A stretch of DNA of 64,000 nucleotides, taken from positions 124,001 to 188,000 of the forward strand of contig NZ_JTJW01000006.1 in assembly GCF_000805385.1 (NCBI RefSeq). The letters are read 5' to 3'. The position numbers and the translations under genes are program-made. Under the pieces are notes generated by a model. That model had not been told where the DNA came from. It searched no databases and worked only from the letters and a program-made list of their open reading frames with translations. This DNA comes from Mycolicibacterium setense. GTDB lineage: Bacteria; Actinomycetota; Actinomycetes; Mycobacteriales; Mycobacteriaceae. Of the stretch, positions 42,193 to 51,333 are shown piece by piece. The number at the start of each line of letters is the position of its first letter. The stretch's first letter is position 1.

Positions 42193-44019
42193 GAAATGCA
42201 CGGGCACGCGCCCTTTGGCCAGTAGCGCAGCCATCTCATGGCCGAGGATCGGCTTGGACAGCAAGAAGCCTTGCGCGCGGTAGCAGCCGTGCCGCAACAG
42301 CGTCAGTGCCGCGCGTTCGGTCTCCACGCCTTCGGCCACCAGTTGCAGGCCGAAGGCGCCGGCCAAGGCGATCACCGCGCGCACGATCGGCAGGTCTCCC
42401 GGGTCCGATCCGAGTCCGGCTACGAAGCTGCGGTCGATCTTGAGGGTGTCCACCGGAAGCGATTTCAGCAGGGACAGCGCGCTGTAGCCGGTGCCGAAGT
42501 CGTCGATGGCCACCTGCACACCCACCTTGTGCAGCCCGGTCAAGGTCGAGCGGGTGGTTTCGATGTCCTGCACGACGATGCTCTCGGTGATCTCCAGGCA
42601 CACCGATCCGCGGGGCAGGCGGAACTCCTTCATGATGCCGGCCACCGACGCGACGAATCCGTCGGTCACCAGCTGCACCGGGGACACGTTGATCCGCAGC
42701 ACGATGTTGCGGCCCACGCCGTTGGACCGCCACCGGGCGAACTCGGCGCACGCGGTCCGCAGCACCCAGCGACCCAACTCGCCTGCCAGGTTGATGGATT
42801 CGGCCACGCCGATGAACGAGTCGGGGGACAACAGGCCGCGGGTCGGATGCTGCCACCGCACCAGCGCCTCGGCGGCCAGCACCTCGCCGGTCCGCATGTC
42901 GATCTCGGGAAGGTAGTGCAGCACCAGCGCGCCGCTTTCGATCACACTCTGCAGGTGCAACTCGATGTCGTTGCGGAAGTCGATCTCCATCGCCATCGCA
43001 TCGGAGAACACCGTGACCCGGTTGCCCCCGGAGTTCTTCGCGGTCAACACCGCATGGTCGGCCCGGTTGAGCAGATCGGAAGTGGAATCACGGCCCGGAA
43101 TGCCTTGGGCCAGGCCGATACTGACGGTGCGGGTGAGCATCTCGCCGTCGATCGTGACCCGTTCGCGGAGAACCGACTGGAGCCGGTAGGCCAGCGCCGT
43201 GGCCGCCTCGGCCGTCATCGGCGCAGCGGGAACCACGACGAACTCGTCGCCACCGAGACGCGCGATGAGTTTGGGTTGGTCGTCGCCGCGCTGCAAACGT
43301 TCGGCCAGGATGCTGATGAAGGCGTCTCCGGCGGTATGGCCCAGATAATCGTTGATCGCCTTGAGCCGGTCCAGGTCGAAGAACATCACCACCACCGGGC
43401 CGGGCTGACCGGCGGCCAGGCGGGCCTCCAGATGGGCCATCAGCGCCCTGCGGTTGTGCAGCCCGGTGAGGTGATCGTGATCGGCGAGGTACCGCAGCCG
43501 GTCCTCGGCCTCGATGCGCGCCTGCACCTGGGCGAACAACGACGCGATCGCCTTGAGTGCGTTGAGCTCTGCGGGGAGCCACTCGCGGTCCCCGAACTTG
43601 ACGAAACCCAGCACGCCGGTGGTGACATCTCCGGAGAGCAACGGCACGCAGGCCATCGAGGTGCTCGGAATGTGCCGACCGGCCTCGATGGTGCGCTGGT
43701 AGTCGTCGGTGGCCGGCTCCGGGCGGAACACCGCGGGTTCCTTGAGATGTTCGGCCATCGCGAACACCGGGTCGGCGTCGGCGAAGTGGATGACCGCGAT
43801 CGGGTCGGTCTGGGTGTCCGGTGGGCGTGGCGGCCACTCGGCCACCAGCCGGGTCGCGTGTGCCTCATGATCGTTGTGCCGCAGGAAGCTCACGTCCACA
43901 TCGAAGAACGAGACCAGCTCGGCCAGCACCTGCTGACTCACCGGGACCGACGTCGCGGCGTCCACCGCCATCAGTTGTGTGGCAACGGATGTGACGAGTA
44001 GTTCGAGGCTGCCTGGCAC
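42172..44019 (-). CDS. dcpA: GAF-GGDEF-EAL cyclic-di-GMP synthase/phosphodiesterase
   Basis: A 615-residue bifunctional enzyme. An N-terminal GAF sensor (about 1-170) is followed by GGDEF with intact G-G-D-E-F at 256-260 and no R-x2-D inhibition site just before it. The EAL domain has intact AAEALVRW and DDFGTGYSALSLLKSLP. Both making and breaking of c-di-GMP are therefore plausible, as for DcpA of M. smegmatis and Rv1354c of M. tuberculosis. I use the GTG at 44019, preceded by GGAGG, rather than one at 44046. It lies 32 bp after the MoeY-like gene. Confidence 0.87.
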   Translation of the reverse strand: MPGSLELLVTSVATQLMAVDAATSVPVSQQVLAELVSFFDVDVSFLRHNDHEAHATRLVAEWPPRPPDTQTDPIAVIHFADADPVFAMAEHLKEPAVFRPEPATDDYQRTIEAGRHIPSTSMACVPLLSGDVTTGVLGFVKFGDREWLPAELNALKAIASLFAQVQARIEAEDRLRYLADHDHLTGLHNRRALMAHLEARLAAGQPGPVVVMFFDLDRLKAINDYLGHTAGDAFISILAERLQRGDDQPKLIARLGGDEFVVVPAAPMTAEAATALAYRLQSVLRERVTIDGEMLTRTVSIGLAQGIPGRDSTSDLLNRADHAVLTAKNSGGNRVTVFSDAMAMEIDFRNDIELHLQSVIESGALVLHYLPEIDMRTGEVLAAEALVRWQHPTRGLLSPDSFIGVAESINLAGELGRWVLRTACAEFARWRSNGVGRNIVLRINVSPVQLVTDGFVASVAGIMKEFRLPRGSVCLEITESIVVQDIETTRSTLTGLHKVGVQVAIDDFGTGYSALSLLKSLPVDTLKIDRSFVAGLGSDPGDLPIVRAVIALAGAFGLQLVAEGVETERAALTLLRHGCYRAQGFLLSKPILGHEMAALLAKGRVPVHFSAAPRT

Positions 44020-44051
44020 CAGATACCTCCGCTTATACCTCAGCACGTGAC

Positions 44052-46220
44052 TCAGCCGTACTGTGGCGTCGAACCCGTTCTGGCTCGGCGCCGGCTGCGT
44101 ACGGCCGGACGCGGCGCGTAGGACAACCGGAGCACCAGCGCCTGTGATTCGTCGCGCTCGGTGGTGGTCAACCTGCGAAAAGCGTACTGCAGGTCGCGTA
44201 GCGCGTCGGCATGCCCGGGCGAGAGTTCGTCGCGGTCCCGGTCATCGTGGGCGTAGAGGAACACCGGCGATACGGGTTGCACGGCGAGTCCGCGGCGCTG
44301 CGCGTCGACCCAGACCGCCTCGACAGCCGATCCGGCCTTGGCGTAGTCGGTCAGCCGGCGGCCCCGAATCGAGACGACCGCCAGTGCCGAGCTCGAGGTG
44401 ACGCGGTCGTATGTGTCCTCACCGAGTGCCGTGCCCGCGTCCCAGTCCGCCAGCTTGGCCATCACCTCGGGCCGGCGCAGGATGTCGAGAATCACCATGT
44501 CCGCCGGCGGCAGCCCGAGCGTCGTCACATCGATACCGGTATCGGGTTCCGGATCTCCGGGCCAGCGCAGTTCCGACATCATCTCCCGGTGCAGGTTCGG
44601 GGTCAGATAGCGGATCCGGTCCGCCTCGGCGAGTATGCCTGCGGCAGCCTCGATCTCTGCCCGATCGCGCAGGATCCTCAGATCGGCGCCCTCGTTGCGG
44701 GCGGATGCCCGCAGACCGTCGAGTACGTCGGTGGGTATCGGAGCCGAGGTGCCGCGGAGTCGGTTGGTCTCCCGGGCCAGCATCGGTTCGTAGAGCGCGG
44801 CCAGTTCCGGCGCACTGCCGGGGGAGAACTCCCCGACCCCGTACAGCGGCGTTCCCTCATCTCCGCGGGACCACTCGATGTGGCCGGTGAGGCCGTGCGC
44901 GGCGGCGGCCACCCGTGCGTTGAACGCCGCGGCGCCCAGCGCCACCGCGCTGCCGCGGTACCCGACGTCCATGGCCGTGGTGTATTTCGTCGCCAACCGA
45001 AGGGTGATCCGATCGTCGCTCGTCTCGATGTGCCACGGCTGGACGTTGCCGCCCGAGGGTGCGCGAGTGGCCGCGTCGGTCAGGATGTCCGCCAGCCCGC
45101 CCGGTGCGGCCTGGATGTCTGCCGGGACGGGTGCGGGTTCCGGCGCCGGCGCGATGACGAGCGGATCGCCGATGCGGTCCAGCGCGTCGGCGACATCGAC
45201 GCGGATCCGCCCCGACGGCATCGGCTCACCCAGCCCGATGCGCCGCACGGCATTGGCGACGACGGTCGCCCCGAGTACGACCTCGGAGGCCAGTTGGGGC
45301 CAGGTGCTCAGGGTCTTCCCGACCTCCACCAGTGAGGCCGCCATCCGCGGTGAGAGCTGGGCGGCGTCGAGAATGCGCAGGACATGTGGCACCTTGTCCT
45401 TGCTGCTGAGCCCGGCCAGATCGCGCGCGCTGACATCGCCGAGGAGACCATGCAAGATCGGCCGCGCAGGTTCCAGGTCGAACCGCTCGACGTCGAGCAG
45501 CCCACGGTCGCCGGTGGTCATCAACACCGGCAGCCGGCGGCCCCGGGCCGCTTCGCGGACAAGAACTTTCGCGTCCAGTGAGTCGCACTCCTCGACGACG
45601 ATGTCAAGCCCGTCCAGGAACGCCTCGATGGACTCGGGCGCCGCACCGTTGCGATCGATGTCAACCCTGATGTACGGATCGATCTCGGCAATTCGGCGTG
45701 CGGCGACCACCGTCTTGTTCAGTCCCAGGTCGAAAACGGTTCCGGGAACCCGGTTGAGGTTCGCCAATTCGAGTTCGTCGAAGTCGGTGAGGCGGATCTC
45801 GCCGCACAGGCCTTCGATGGCGAGGTTGTGGGCGATGGCGTGGCCGACGCTGAGCCCGATGACACCGATCCTCAGTCGCGACAGTCGCCGCTGTTCGTCG
45901 GCGCTGACGAGATTGCGGTTGCGGTCCAGGCGTAGTCGGTTGAAGGCCGACGGCCCCAGAATATGGACCAGACACCGACGCCACGGGTAGTAAGCCCATC
46001 GGGTCGGCTCGTCGAGCATTTCCTCTCCGACGGCGGGAACCAGCCCGCGCAGCGCGGCCTGCTGCTCGCCACATTCATCGATGACGCTGATGCGCGGGTC
46101 CCGCCGGAGCTCGCCGAGGGTGAATTCGTCATTGATGAAGATGGCGCGATGCTGATCGGGGTGGTCGAGCTCGCCCAATTCGGAATTCTCGATGCTTGCC
46201 TGAATGTTTCTGGCGCTCAT
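44052..46220 (-). CDS. moeY: ThiF/E1-like adenylyltransferase fused to nitroreductase (MoeY-like)
   Basis: A 722-residue fusion. Residues about 115-330 are a ThiF/E1-type nucleotide-binding domain: GVIGLSVGHAIAHNLA for ATP, LTDFDELELANLNRV for the acidic and N-L-N-R motif, K169 in LGLNKTVVAARR, and VEECDSLDAK. From about 375 there is a nitroreductase-like domain (ILTDAATRAPSGGNVQPWHI). The length and neighbours match Rv1355c (MoeY), whose molybdopterin label is unproven. It could adenylate a carboxylate and then reduce or oxidise the product with FMN. The ATG overlaps the upstream stop. Confidence 0.82.
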   Translation of the reverse strand: MSARNIQASIENSELGELDHPDQHRAIFINDEFTLGELRRDPRISVIDECGEQQAALRGLVPAVGEEMLDEPTRWAYYPWRRCLVHILGPSAFNRLRLDRNRNLVSADEQRRLSRLRIGVIGLSVGHAIAHNLAIEGLCGEIRLTDFDELELANLNRVPGTVFDLGLNKTVVAARRIAEIDPYIRVDIDRNGAAPESIEAFLDGLDIVVEECDSLDAKVLVREAARGRRLPVLMTTGDRGLLDVERFDLEPARPILHGLLGDVSARDLAGLSSKDKVPHVLRILDAAQLSPRMAASLVEVGKTLSTWPQLASEVVLGATVVANAVRRIGLGEPMPSGRIRVDVADALDRIGDPLVIAPAPEPAPVPADIQAAPGGLADILTDAATRAPSGGNVQPWHIETSDDRITLRLATKYTTAMDVGYRGSAVALGAAAFNARVAAAAHGLTGHIEWSRGDEGTPLYGVGEFSPGSAPELAALYEPMLARETNRLRGTSAPIPTDVLDGLRASARNEGADLRILRDRAEIEAAAGILAEADRIRYLTPNLHREMMSELRWPGDPEPDTGIDVTTLGLPPADMVILDILRRPEVMAKLADWDAGTALGEDTYDRVTSSSALAVVSIRGRRLTDYAKAGSAVEAVWVDAQRRGLAVQPVSPVFLYAHDDRDRDELSPGHADALRDLQYAFRRLTTTERDESQALVLRLSYAPRPAVRSRRRARTGSTPQYG

Positions 46221-46972
46221 CGTCCCGCCGCGATCCCGGCACCGACGTCGAAGCCGGGTGCGACCGTGTGCGAGCCGATTCGTTGCGCCTCGGCGAAGTA
46301 ACGCGACAGTTGGCCCGGATCTGCGTGGTTGGCGAATGTTCTGCTGTCCCACCACATCATCTTCGTCTGGTAACGCTCGTCCGGATAGGGGGTTGCCGGA
46401 ATTTTCGCCGCGAGGACGCCGCCCGAGGACAACCAACGTTTGAGCACATAGGCCGCCGCCGTGGCCATGGCAAACTGAATGTCCAACAGTGTCATCGCAT
46501 GCAGCGGCATACGCGCCAGCGTATCGGTGAGTGCGCGGCTCTGTTGCGGGTCGTCGCAGACCCACGCGGTCTTCATCTCGACCACTCCGAACGGCAGACG
46601 GTCGGCGATCATCTTGCGTACCGAGTCGAGTGCGGGCTGTCCGTTCCATTCGATGAGCGCGTGACTGTCCTCGACTGTCCGATGCGGGCCCTTGGCCCGC
46701 AGACCGCCGACGACGCGGCCGGCGCTGTTGATGCCGACACTGAACAGCGCCGTATCCTCGCCCGTTCGCAAGGTTTTCGGATCCAGCGCGCACTCCACAC
46801 CGTGTTTGCGGTAATTGGACTGGGCTCCGCGGACATATTCGTTCCACAGCTCACGCTCGGCGGACGGTTTGGCCACGACGATCGTGCACTCGCTGTCGGG
46901 GTCCCACCAGCTTGGGCTTTCGTCCAATGTCATGCAGCGGCGGCCTGTGGCATCGAGTTGGGGAGCGGTCAT
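46217..46972 (-). CDS. Conserved protein upstream of moeY, possibly GNAT/LuxI-like fold
   Basis: A 251-residue protein. I use the ATG at 46972; a TTG at 47008 would add 12 residues. ELWNEYVRGAQSNYRKHGVE and FSVGINSAGRVVGGLRAKG look like the entry helix and the G-R motif strand of GNAT/acyl-homoserine-lactone-synthase-like folds, but similarity is weak and I do not claim the activity. The stop overlaps the MoeY-like start, so the two products probably act together. From memory, Rv1356c occupies the equivalent place in M. tuberculosis. Confidence 0.6.
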   Translation of the reverse strand: MTAPQLDATGRRCMTLDESPSWWDPDSECTIVVAKPSAERELWNEYVRGAQSNYRKHGVECALDPKTLRTGEDTALFSVGINSAGRVVGGLRAKGPHRTVEDSHALIEWNGQPALDSVRKMIADRLPFGVVEMKTAWVCDDPQQSRALTDTLARMPLHAMTLLDIQFAMATAAAYVLKRWLSSGGVLAAKIPATPYPDERYQTKMMWWDSRTFANHADPGQLSRYFAEAQRIGSHTVAPGFDVGAGIAAGR

Positions 46973-47431
46973 CTGCAATCCATTTCGTCGGTCAGCCGTG
47001 CCTTCCAACTGGACGGCTGATTTTGTTGTGTAGCACGGTTGTGCGAATACGTGTGATGAGTATTGCGCCGCCTCGCAGTGGAATTCCAGCGAGCCGAGAA
47101 ATCTTGTCCAGCGGTGTGTTGAATTGCATCGGGGTCACTCCGATTTACTCACGGGTACATGCAATTTTGGCAAATTCAGAAATGGCCGTTTATGCGTGTA
47201 TATCCGCCTCAGGGTCCGGTATGGCAAAAAATTCGAATTGACGCCGACGCCGAATGGGTGAGCGCTGGGAGGCGGGACAGCCTTTTGCTGCGGAGGCACT
47301 CAGCCAGCCCACCGGCGATAGCATGCCGCGGTGAATGGCGATCGACTTCAGGCGGGCCCGGCGCTTTCGCGCGGGTGTTGCATTGGCGGGTTGTGGCTCG
47401 GCCATCCCGGCCGGATGAGATTCTTGTGGTG
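46973..47431. other. 459-bp divergent, AT-richer intergenic region
   Basis: No gene is supported. The base composition is clearly lower in GC than the flanks, especially around 47020-47060 and 47140-47250. Frames reading into purU from 47159 have no homologous sequence before the ATG at 47432. It probably holds the promoters for the moeY operon and purU, and could hold a small RNA; no specific site is identifiable. Confidence 0.4.
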
Positions 47432-48322
47432 ATGACTCAGGAGTATCCGAAAGCAGCGGGCCTGCCGGTCCGCGATATGGGCCGGCTGCTGCTGCGCTGT
47501 GCGGACCGGCCGGGCCTGGTGGCGGCGATCAGCGGGTTTCTCACCGGGGTCGGTGCCAACATCGTTTCGCTGGATCAGCACTCCACGGAACAGTCCGGCG
47601 GCACGTTCATCCAGCGCACGATCTTCCACCTGCCGGGCCTGGCCGCCGTCCGCGACGATCTGGAGCGCGATTTCCGGCAGCAGGTGGCCGGGCCGTTCGA
47701 GATGGACTTCCGTCTCACGGAGGCCGCCAAACCCAAACGCGTGGCATTGATGGCCTCCCGGGAGGACCATTGCCTGCTGGATCTGTTGTGGCGCAACCGG
47801 CGCGGTGAGCTCGACATGTCGGTGGTCATGGTCATCTCGAACCATCCCGACCTTGCCGATCAGGTGCGCGCGTTCGGTGTGCCGTTCCTCTACGTTCCGG
47901 CCACCCGGGAGAACCGGGCCGAGGCCGAGCAACGGCTCTTGGAGTTGTTGCGCGGCAACGTCGATCTGGTGGTGCTGGCCCGGTACATGCAGATCCTCAC
48001 GCCGGAGTTTCTCGATGCCGTGGGCTGTCCGCTGATCAACATCCATCATTCGTTCCTGCCCGCGTTCATCGGGGCGGCGCCGTACCGCCGGGCCAAGGAG
48101 CGCGGGGTGAAGTTGGTCGGTGCGACAGCGCATTACGTGACCGGGGATCTCGATGAGGGGCCGATCATCGAGCAGGACGTGGTGCGAGTGGACCACCGCC
48201 ACTCGGTCGGCGATCTGGCGCGGCTGGGCGCGGACGTGGAGAGGCTGGTGTTGTCCCGAGCGGTGCTGTGGCACTGTGAGGACCGCGTAATCCGGTTCGG
48301 GAATCAGACCGTAGTCTTCTGA
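47432..48322 (+). CDS. purU: Formyltetrahydrofolate deformylase
   Basis: A 296-residue enzyme hydrolysing 10-formyl-THF to THF and formate. The N-terminal ACT domain is seen in [20 protein letters not shown], followed by a formyltransferase-fold catalytic domain with Asn and His in [20 protein letters not shown] and Asp in [14 protein letters not shown]. The ATG at 47432 is chosen because upstream in-frame sequence lacks ACT similarity. The GC change at about 47,260 supports a coding boundary near it. Confidence 0.9.
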   Translation: MTQEYPKAAGLPVRDMGRLLLRCADRPGLVAAISGFLTGVGANIVSLDQHSTEQSGGTFIQRTIFHLPGLAAVRDDLERDFRQQVAGPFEMDFRLTEAAKPKRVALMASREDHCLLDLLWRNRRGELDMSVVMVISNHPDLADQVRAFGVPFLYVPATRENRAEAEQRLLELLRGNVDLVVLARYMQILTPEFLDAVGCPLINIHHSFLPAFIGAAPYRRAKERGVKLVGATAHYVTGDLDEGPIIEQDVVRVDHRHSVGDLARLGADVERLVLSRAVLWHCEDRVIRFGNQTVVF

Positions 48323-48344
48323 CCACGGTTCGAGAGGAGTGAGC

Positions 48345-48797
48345 GTGAAAGTCTTCGACGGTCTTGACGAGTTCGTGGCGGCAAAGGGCACCGAGCTGGG
48401 CCCGACCGAATGGATGGAGATCACCCAGGACCGGGTGAACCTGTTCGCCGATGCCACCGACGACCACCAGTGGATTCACGTCGATCCGGAGAAGGCGGCC
48501 GGCGGCCCCTTCGGCGGCACCATTGCCCATGGTCTGCTGACCCTGTCGCTGCTGCCGCATTTCACCCATCAGCTCTACCGCGTCGACAACATCGCGATGG
48601 CGATCAATTACGGCTACAACAAGGTTCGATTCATCACTCCCGTCCGCGTGGGCTCCAAGGTGCGGGCACGTGCCGCGATTGCCGATGTCGCCCAACTCGA
48701 CGGCGCGGTGCAGGCGACCATGACGGTGACCGTCGAGATCGAAGGTTCCGACAAGCCGGCCGCTGTGGCCGAGTCGATCGTGCGCTTCATCGCCTGA
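48345..48797 (+). CDS. MaoC-like hotdog enoyl-CoA hydratase
   Basis: A 150-residue single-hotdog (R)-hydratase. The catalytic block is NLFADATDDHQWIHVDPEKA with the conserved D and H, followed by TIAHGLLTLSLLPHF. I favour the GTG at 48345 (M-K-V-F-D-G-L) over the GTG at 48339 because AGGAG (48335-48339) ends five bases before 48345. It follows purU by 22 bp and may be cotranscribed, though the functions are unrelated. Confidence 0.87.
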   Translation: MKVFDGLDEFVAAKGTELGPTEWMEITQDRVNLFADATDDHQWIHVDPEKAAGGPFGGTIAHGLLTLSLLPHFTHQLYRVDNIAMAINYGYNKVRFITPVRVGSKVRARAAIADVAQLDGAVQATMTVTVEIEGSDKPAAVAESIVRFIA

Positions 48798-48842
48798 CGA
48801 TTTCTCCCGTTCTCCCGCTTGCCGGGGACTGCTCGCGGTTTC

Positions 48843-48875
48843 TGACAGTTGTCAGAATTCATTGACGGCCGTCAA
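48843..48875. promoter_or_regulatory. Double palindromic operator before the flavin monooxygenase
   Basis: TGACAGTTGTCA (48843-48854, 5-bp arms) and the perfect palindrome TTGACGGCCGTCAA (48862-48875) have centres exactly 20 bp apart. They share the half-site TGAC and lie 46 bp before the TTG start. Two dyads separated by two helical turns fit a pair of TetR/MarR-type dimers. No regulator gene adjoins. Confidence 0.65.
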
Positions 48876-48920
48876 AGCCCGCTGTTAGTGTTCTGCATCA
48901 CAACGTGAGGGAGCACTGGA

Positions 48921-50273
48921 TTGCAGCATTCACTGCCGCGGACCGCCATCATCGGCGCGGGCATCAGCGGGCTCACCGCCGGCAAGATGCTCAAGGACTA
49001 CCGGGTGCCGTACACGACGTTCGAGACCTCGGACCGCATCGGCGGAAACTGGGCCTTCGGCAATCCGAACGGACACAGCAGCGCCTATCGCTCCTTGCAC
49101 ATCGACACCAGTAAGCATCGGTTGTCGTTCAAGGACTTTCCGGTCCCCGAACATTTCCCGTCGTTCCCGCACCATTCCGACATCAAGGCCTACTTGGACG
49201 CCTACGCGAATGCCTTCGGGTTGTCGGAGCACATCGAGTTCAACAACGGCGTGGTGCACGCGGCCCGGGTCGACGGCGGTGGTTGGGAGATCGAGGATCA
49301 GGCCGGCGCCCGCCGGGAGTTCGATCTGCTCGTCGTCGCCAACGGGCACCACTGGGACCCGCGGCTGCCCGATTTCCCCGGGACGTTCACCGGTGAGGAG
49401 ATCCATTCGCACCACTACGTCGATCCCAAGGAACCGCTGGAGCTGACCGGCAAGCGGATTCTGGTGGTGGGCATCGGCAACAGCGCCGCCGACATCACCG
49501 TGGAGTTGTCGTCCAGGTCGCTGCAGAACCGCGTGACGCTGTCCACCCGATCGAGCGCCTGGATCGTGCCGAAATACATTGCGGGACAACCGGGTGACAA
49601 GTACTTCCGCACCAATCCGTATCTACCGCTGTCGTGGCAGCGCAAGATGGTCCAGCTGATCGGGCCCATGCTCGGTACCGATCCGACGATGTACGGGTTG
49701 CCCGCACCGAATCACAAACTGTTCGAGGCGCATCCGACGCAGTCCGTGGAATTGCCACTGCGGCTGGGCTCGGGCGACGTCGTTCCCAAGCCCAACGTGT
49801 CCCGGCTGGACGGTGACACCGTGCATTTCGAGGACGGGACCAGCGACGTCTTCGATGCGATCGTCTACGCCACGGGCTACAACATCACCTTCCCGTTCTT
49901 CGATCGCGATCTGGTCAGCGCCCCCGGCAACCACATCCGCCTCTACAAGCGGATGTTCAAACCCGGGATGGACGATCTGGTGTTCATGGGTTTCGCGCAG
50001 GCGATCCCGACGCTGTTCCCGTTCGTGGAATGTCAGTCGCGGTTGTTGGCCGCCTATGCGGTCGGGCGCTACGCCCTACCGCCGGTGCCGGAGATGGAGC
50101 GGGTGATCGACGCCGATCAGGAACTTCACGGCGGACATTGCACCGACCGGCCACGGCACACCCAGCAGGTGGACTACTTCTATTACGAGCACGACATCCG
50201 CACGCGGGAGTTGCCCGCCGGGGCCAAACGAGCCGCCGATCGCGTCGGCGCTGTCGCGGGGGTGACAGTGTGA
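48921..50273 (+). CDS. FAD-dependent flavin-containing/Baeyer-Villiger-type monooxygenase
   Basis: A 450-residue class B flavoprotein monooxygenase. The FAD motif is IIGAGISGLTAGKML, the NADPH motif is LVVGIGNSAADITVEL, and the fingerprint region is FPGTFTGEEIHSHHYVDP. This enzyme type oxygenates ketones or heteroatoms. The start is a TTG at 48921 preceded by GAGGGAG; no ATG gives the full FAD motif. It is coupled by a GTGA overlap to an alpha/beta hydrolase, so an ester or lactone product may be hydrolysed directly. Confidence 0.87.
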   Translation: MQHSLPRTAIIGAGISGLTAGKMLKDYRVPYTTFETSDRIGGNWAFGNPNGHSSAYRSLHIDTSKHRLSFKDFPVPEHFPSFPHHSDIKAYLDAYANAFGLSEHIEFNNGVVHAARVDGGGWEIEDQAGARREFDLLVVANGHHWDPRLPDFPGTFTGEEIHSHHYVDPKEPLELTGKRILVVGIGNSAADITVELSSRSLQNRVTLSTRSSAWIVPKYIAGQPGDKYFRTNPYLPLSWQRKMVQLIGPMLGTDPTMYGLPAPNHKLFEAHPTQSVELPLRLGSGDVVPKPNVSRLDGDTVHFEDGTSDVFDAIVYATGYNITFPFFDRDLVSAPGNHIRLYKRMFKPGMDDLVFMGFAQAIPTLFPFVECQSRLLAAYAVGRYALPPVPEMERVIDADQELHGGHCTDRPRHTQQVDYFYYEHDIRTRELPAGAKRAADRVGAVAGVTV

Positions 50274-51193
50274 CCTACACCGAGCTCACGTTCTATTCAG
50301 CGGGCGACCGGTGTAGCGCTTGGCATTTCGGCGCCACAGGTGAGGAATTCACCGGGCCCGCGGGGCGACCTGTGGTGGTGATGGCCCACGGGTTCGGCGG
50401 CACCAAGGACTCCGGACTGCAGCCGTTCGCGGAGCGGTTCAGTGCGGCGGGCCTGGACGTGCTGGCGTTCGACTACCGCGGTTTCGGAGCTTCCGAAGGG
50501 CAACCGCGGCAAAGTGTTTCGGTCGAGCGCCAGATGGCGGACTACGGCGCGGCTGTCGTAGCCGCCCAACAACTGCCCGGAGTGGATCGCAGCCGGGTGG
50601 TGCTGTGGGGATCGTCGTTCTCCGGCAGCCATGTCCTGCGGGTGGCCGCACAGTGCGCCGATGTGGCGGCGGTGATCGGCATGACCCCGCTGACGAGCGG
50701 GCTGGCTGCCAGCCGCGCGGCGGTGGCGCACCGTGATGTCGCATCGGCACTGCGCTGGACACTGGCGGGCGTGAAGAGTCGGGTGGCGGTGGCAGCGGGC
50801 CGGGCGCCGACGTTGATGCCGCTGGCGGCCAAAGCGGGGGAGTCCGGTGCGCTGGCACTCGACGGCGCCTACGACAGTTACCGCGCCATCGCCGGGCCGA
50901 CGTGGCGCAACGAAGTCGATTCGGCCATCGGGATGGAGCTCGTGCAGATCCGCACCGGGGCCGCGGCCAAGGCGCTGAAATGTCCTGTGCTGATCCAGGT
51001 TGCCGACTTCGACCGGTTCGTGCCTGCCAACTCGGTGACGAAGACGGCGGTGCAGGCCAGGGCTCAGGTCCATCACTACCCGTGCGACCACTTCGACGTC
51101 TGGCCCGGCCATGACTGGTTCGACACCGCCGCACAGGACCAGGTCAAGTTCTTGGCCCGGACGTTGGGCAGGACTCCAGTGGCATCGGGTTGA
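50270..51193 (+). CDS. Alpha/beta hydrolase
   Basis: A 307-residue hydrolase starting at a GTG overlapping the monooxygenase stop. The strand VVVMAHGFGGTKDSG gives the oxyanion loop, VVLWGSSFSGSHVL the nucleophile elbow (variant G-S-S-F-S), LIQVADFDRFVP the acid region and YPCDHFDVWPGHDW the His. The pairing with a monooxygenase resembles Baeyer-Villiger/esterase modules, giving ketone to ester to acid plus alcohol. The substrate is unknown. Confidence 0.85.
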   Translation: MTYTELTFYSAGDRCSAWHFGATGEEFTGPAGRPVVVMAHGFGGTKDSGLQPFAERFSAAGLDVLAFDYRGFGASEGQPRQSVSVERQMADYGAAVVAAQQLPGVDRSRVVLWGSSFSGSHVLRVAAQCADVAAVIGMTPLTSGLAASRAAVAHRDVASALRWTLAGVKSRVAVAAGRAPTLMPLAAKAGESGALALDGAYDSYRAIAGPTWRNEVDSAIGMELVQIRTGAAAKALKCPVLIQVADFDRFVPANSVTKTAVQARAQVHHYPCDHFDVWPGHDWFDTAAQDQVKFLARTLGRTPVASG

Positions 51194-51333
51194 GCCGGTC
51201 GGATTCGTTGCGCCACAACGGCTGGTTCATGTGGCGTTATACGAATCGAGTAGTCGGCTACTCGCGCCCCGCTCCGGGTACCCGGCCATGCTGAATCCTG
51301 CTGGATTTCCCATCCACAGGACAGGACACCGCC

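Noticed and set aside
44052..46220. Assigning molybdopterin biosynthesis to the MoeY-like fusion
   Set aside because: No MoaD partner, no C-x2-C zinc sites and no other molybdopterin genes are nearby; the nitroreductase domain does not fit that role.
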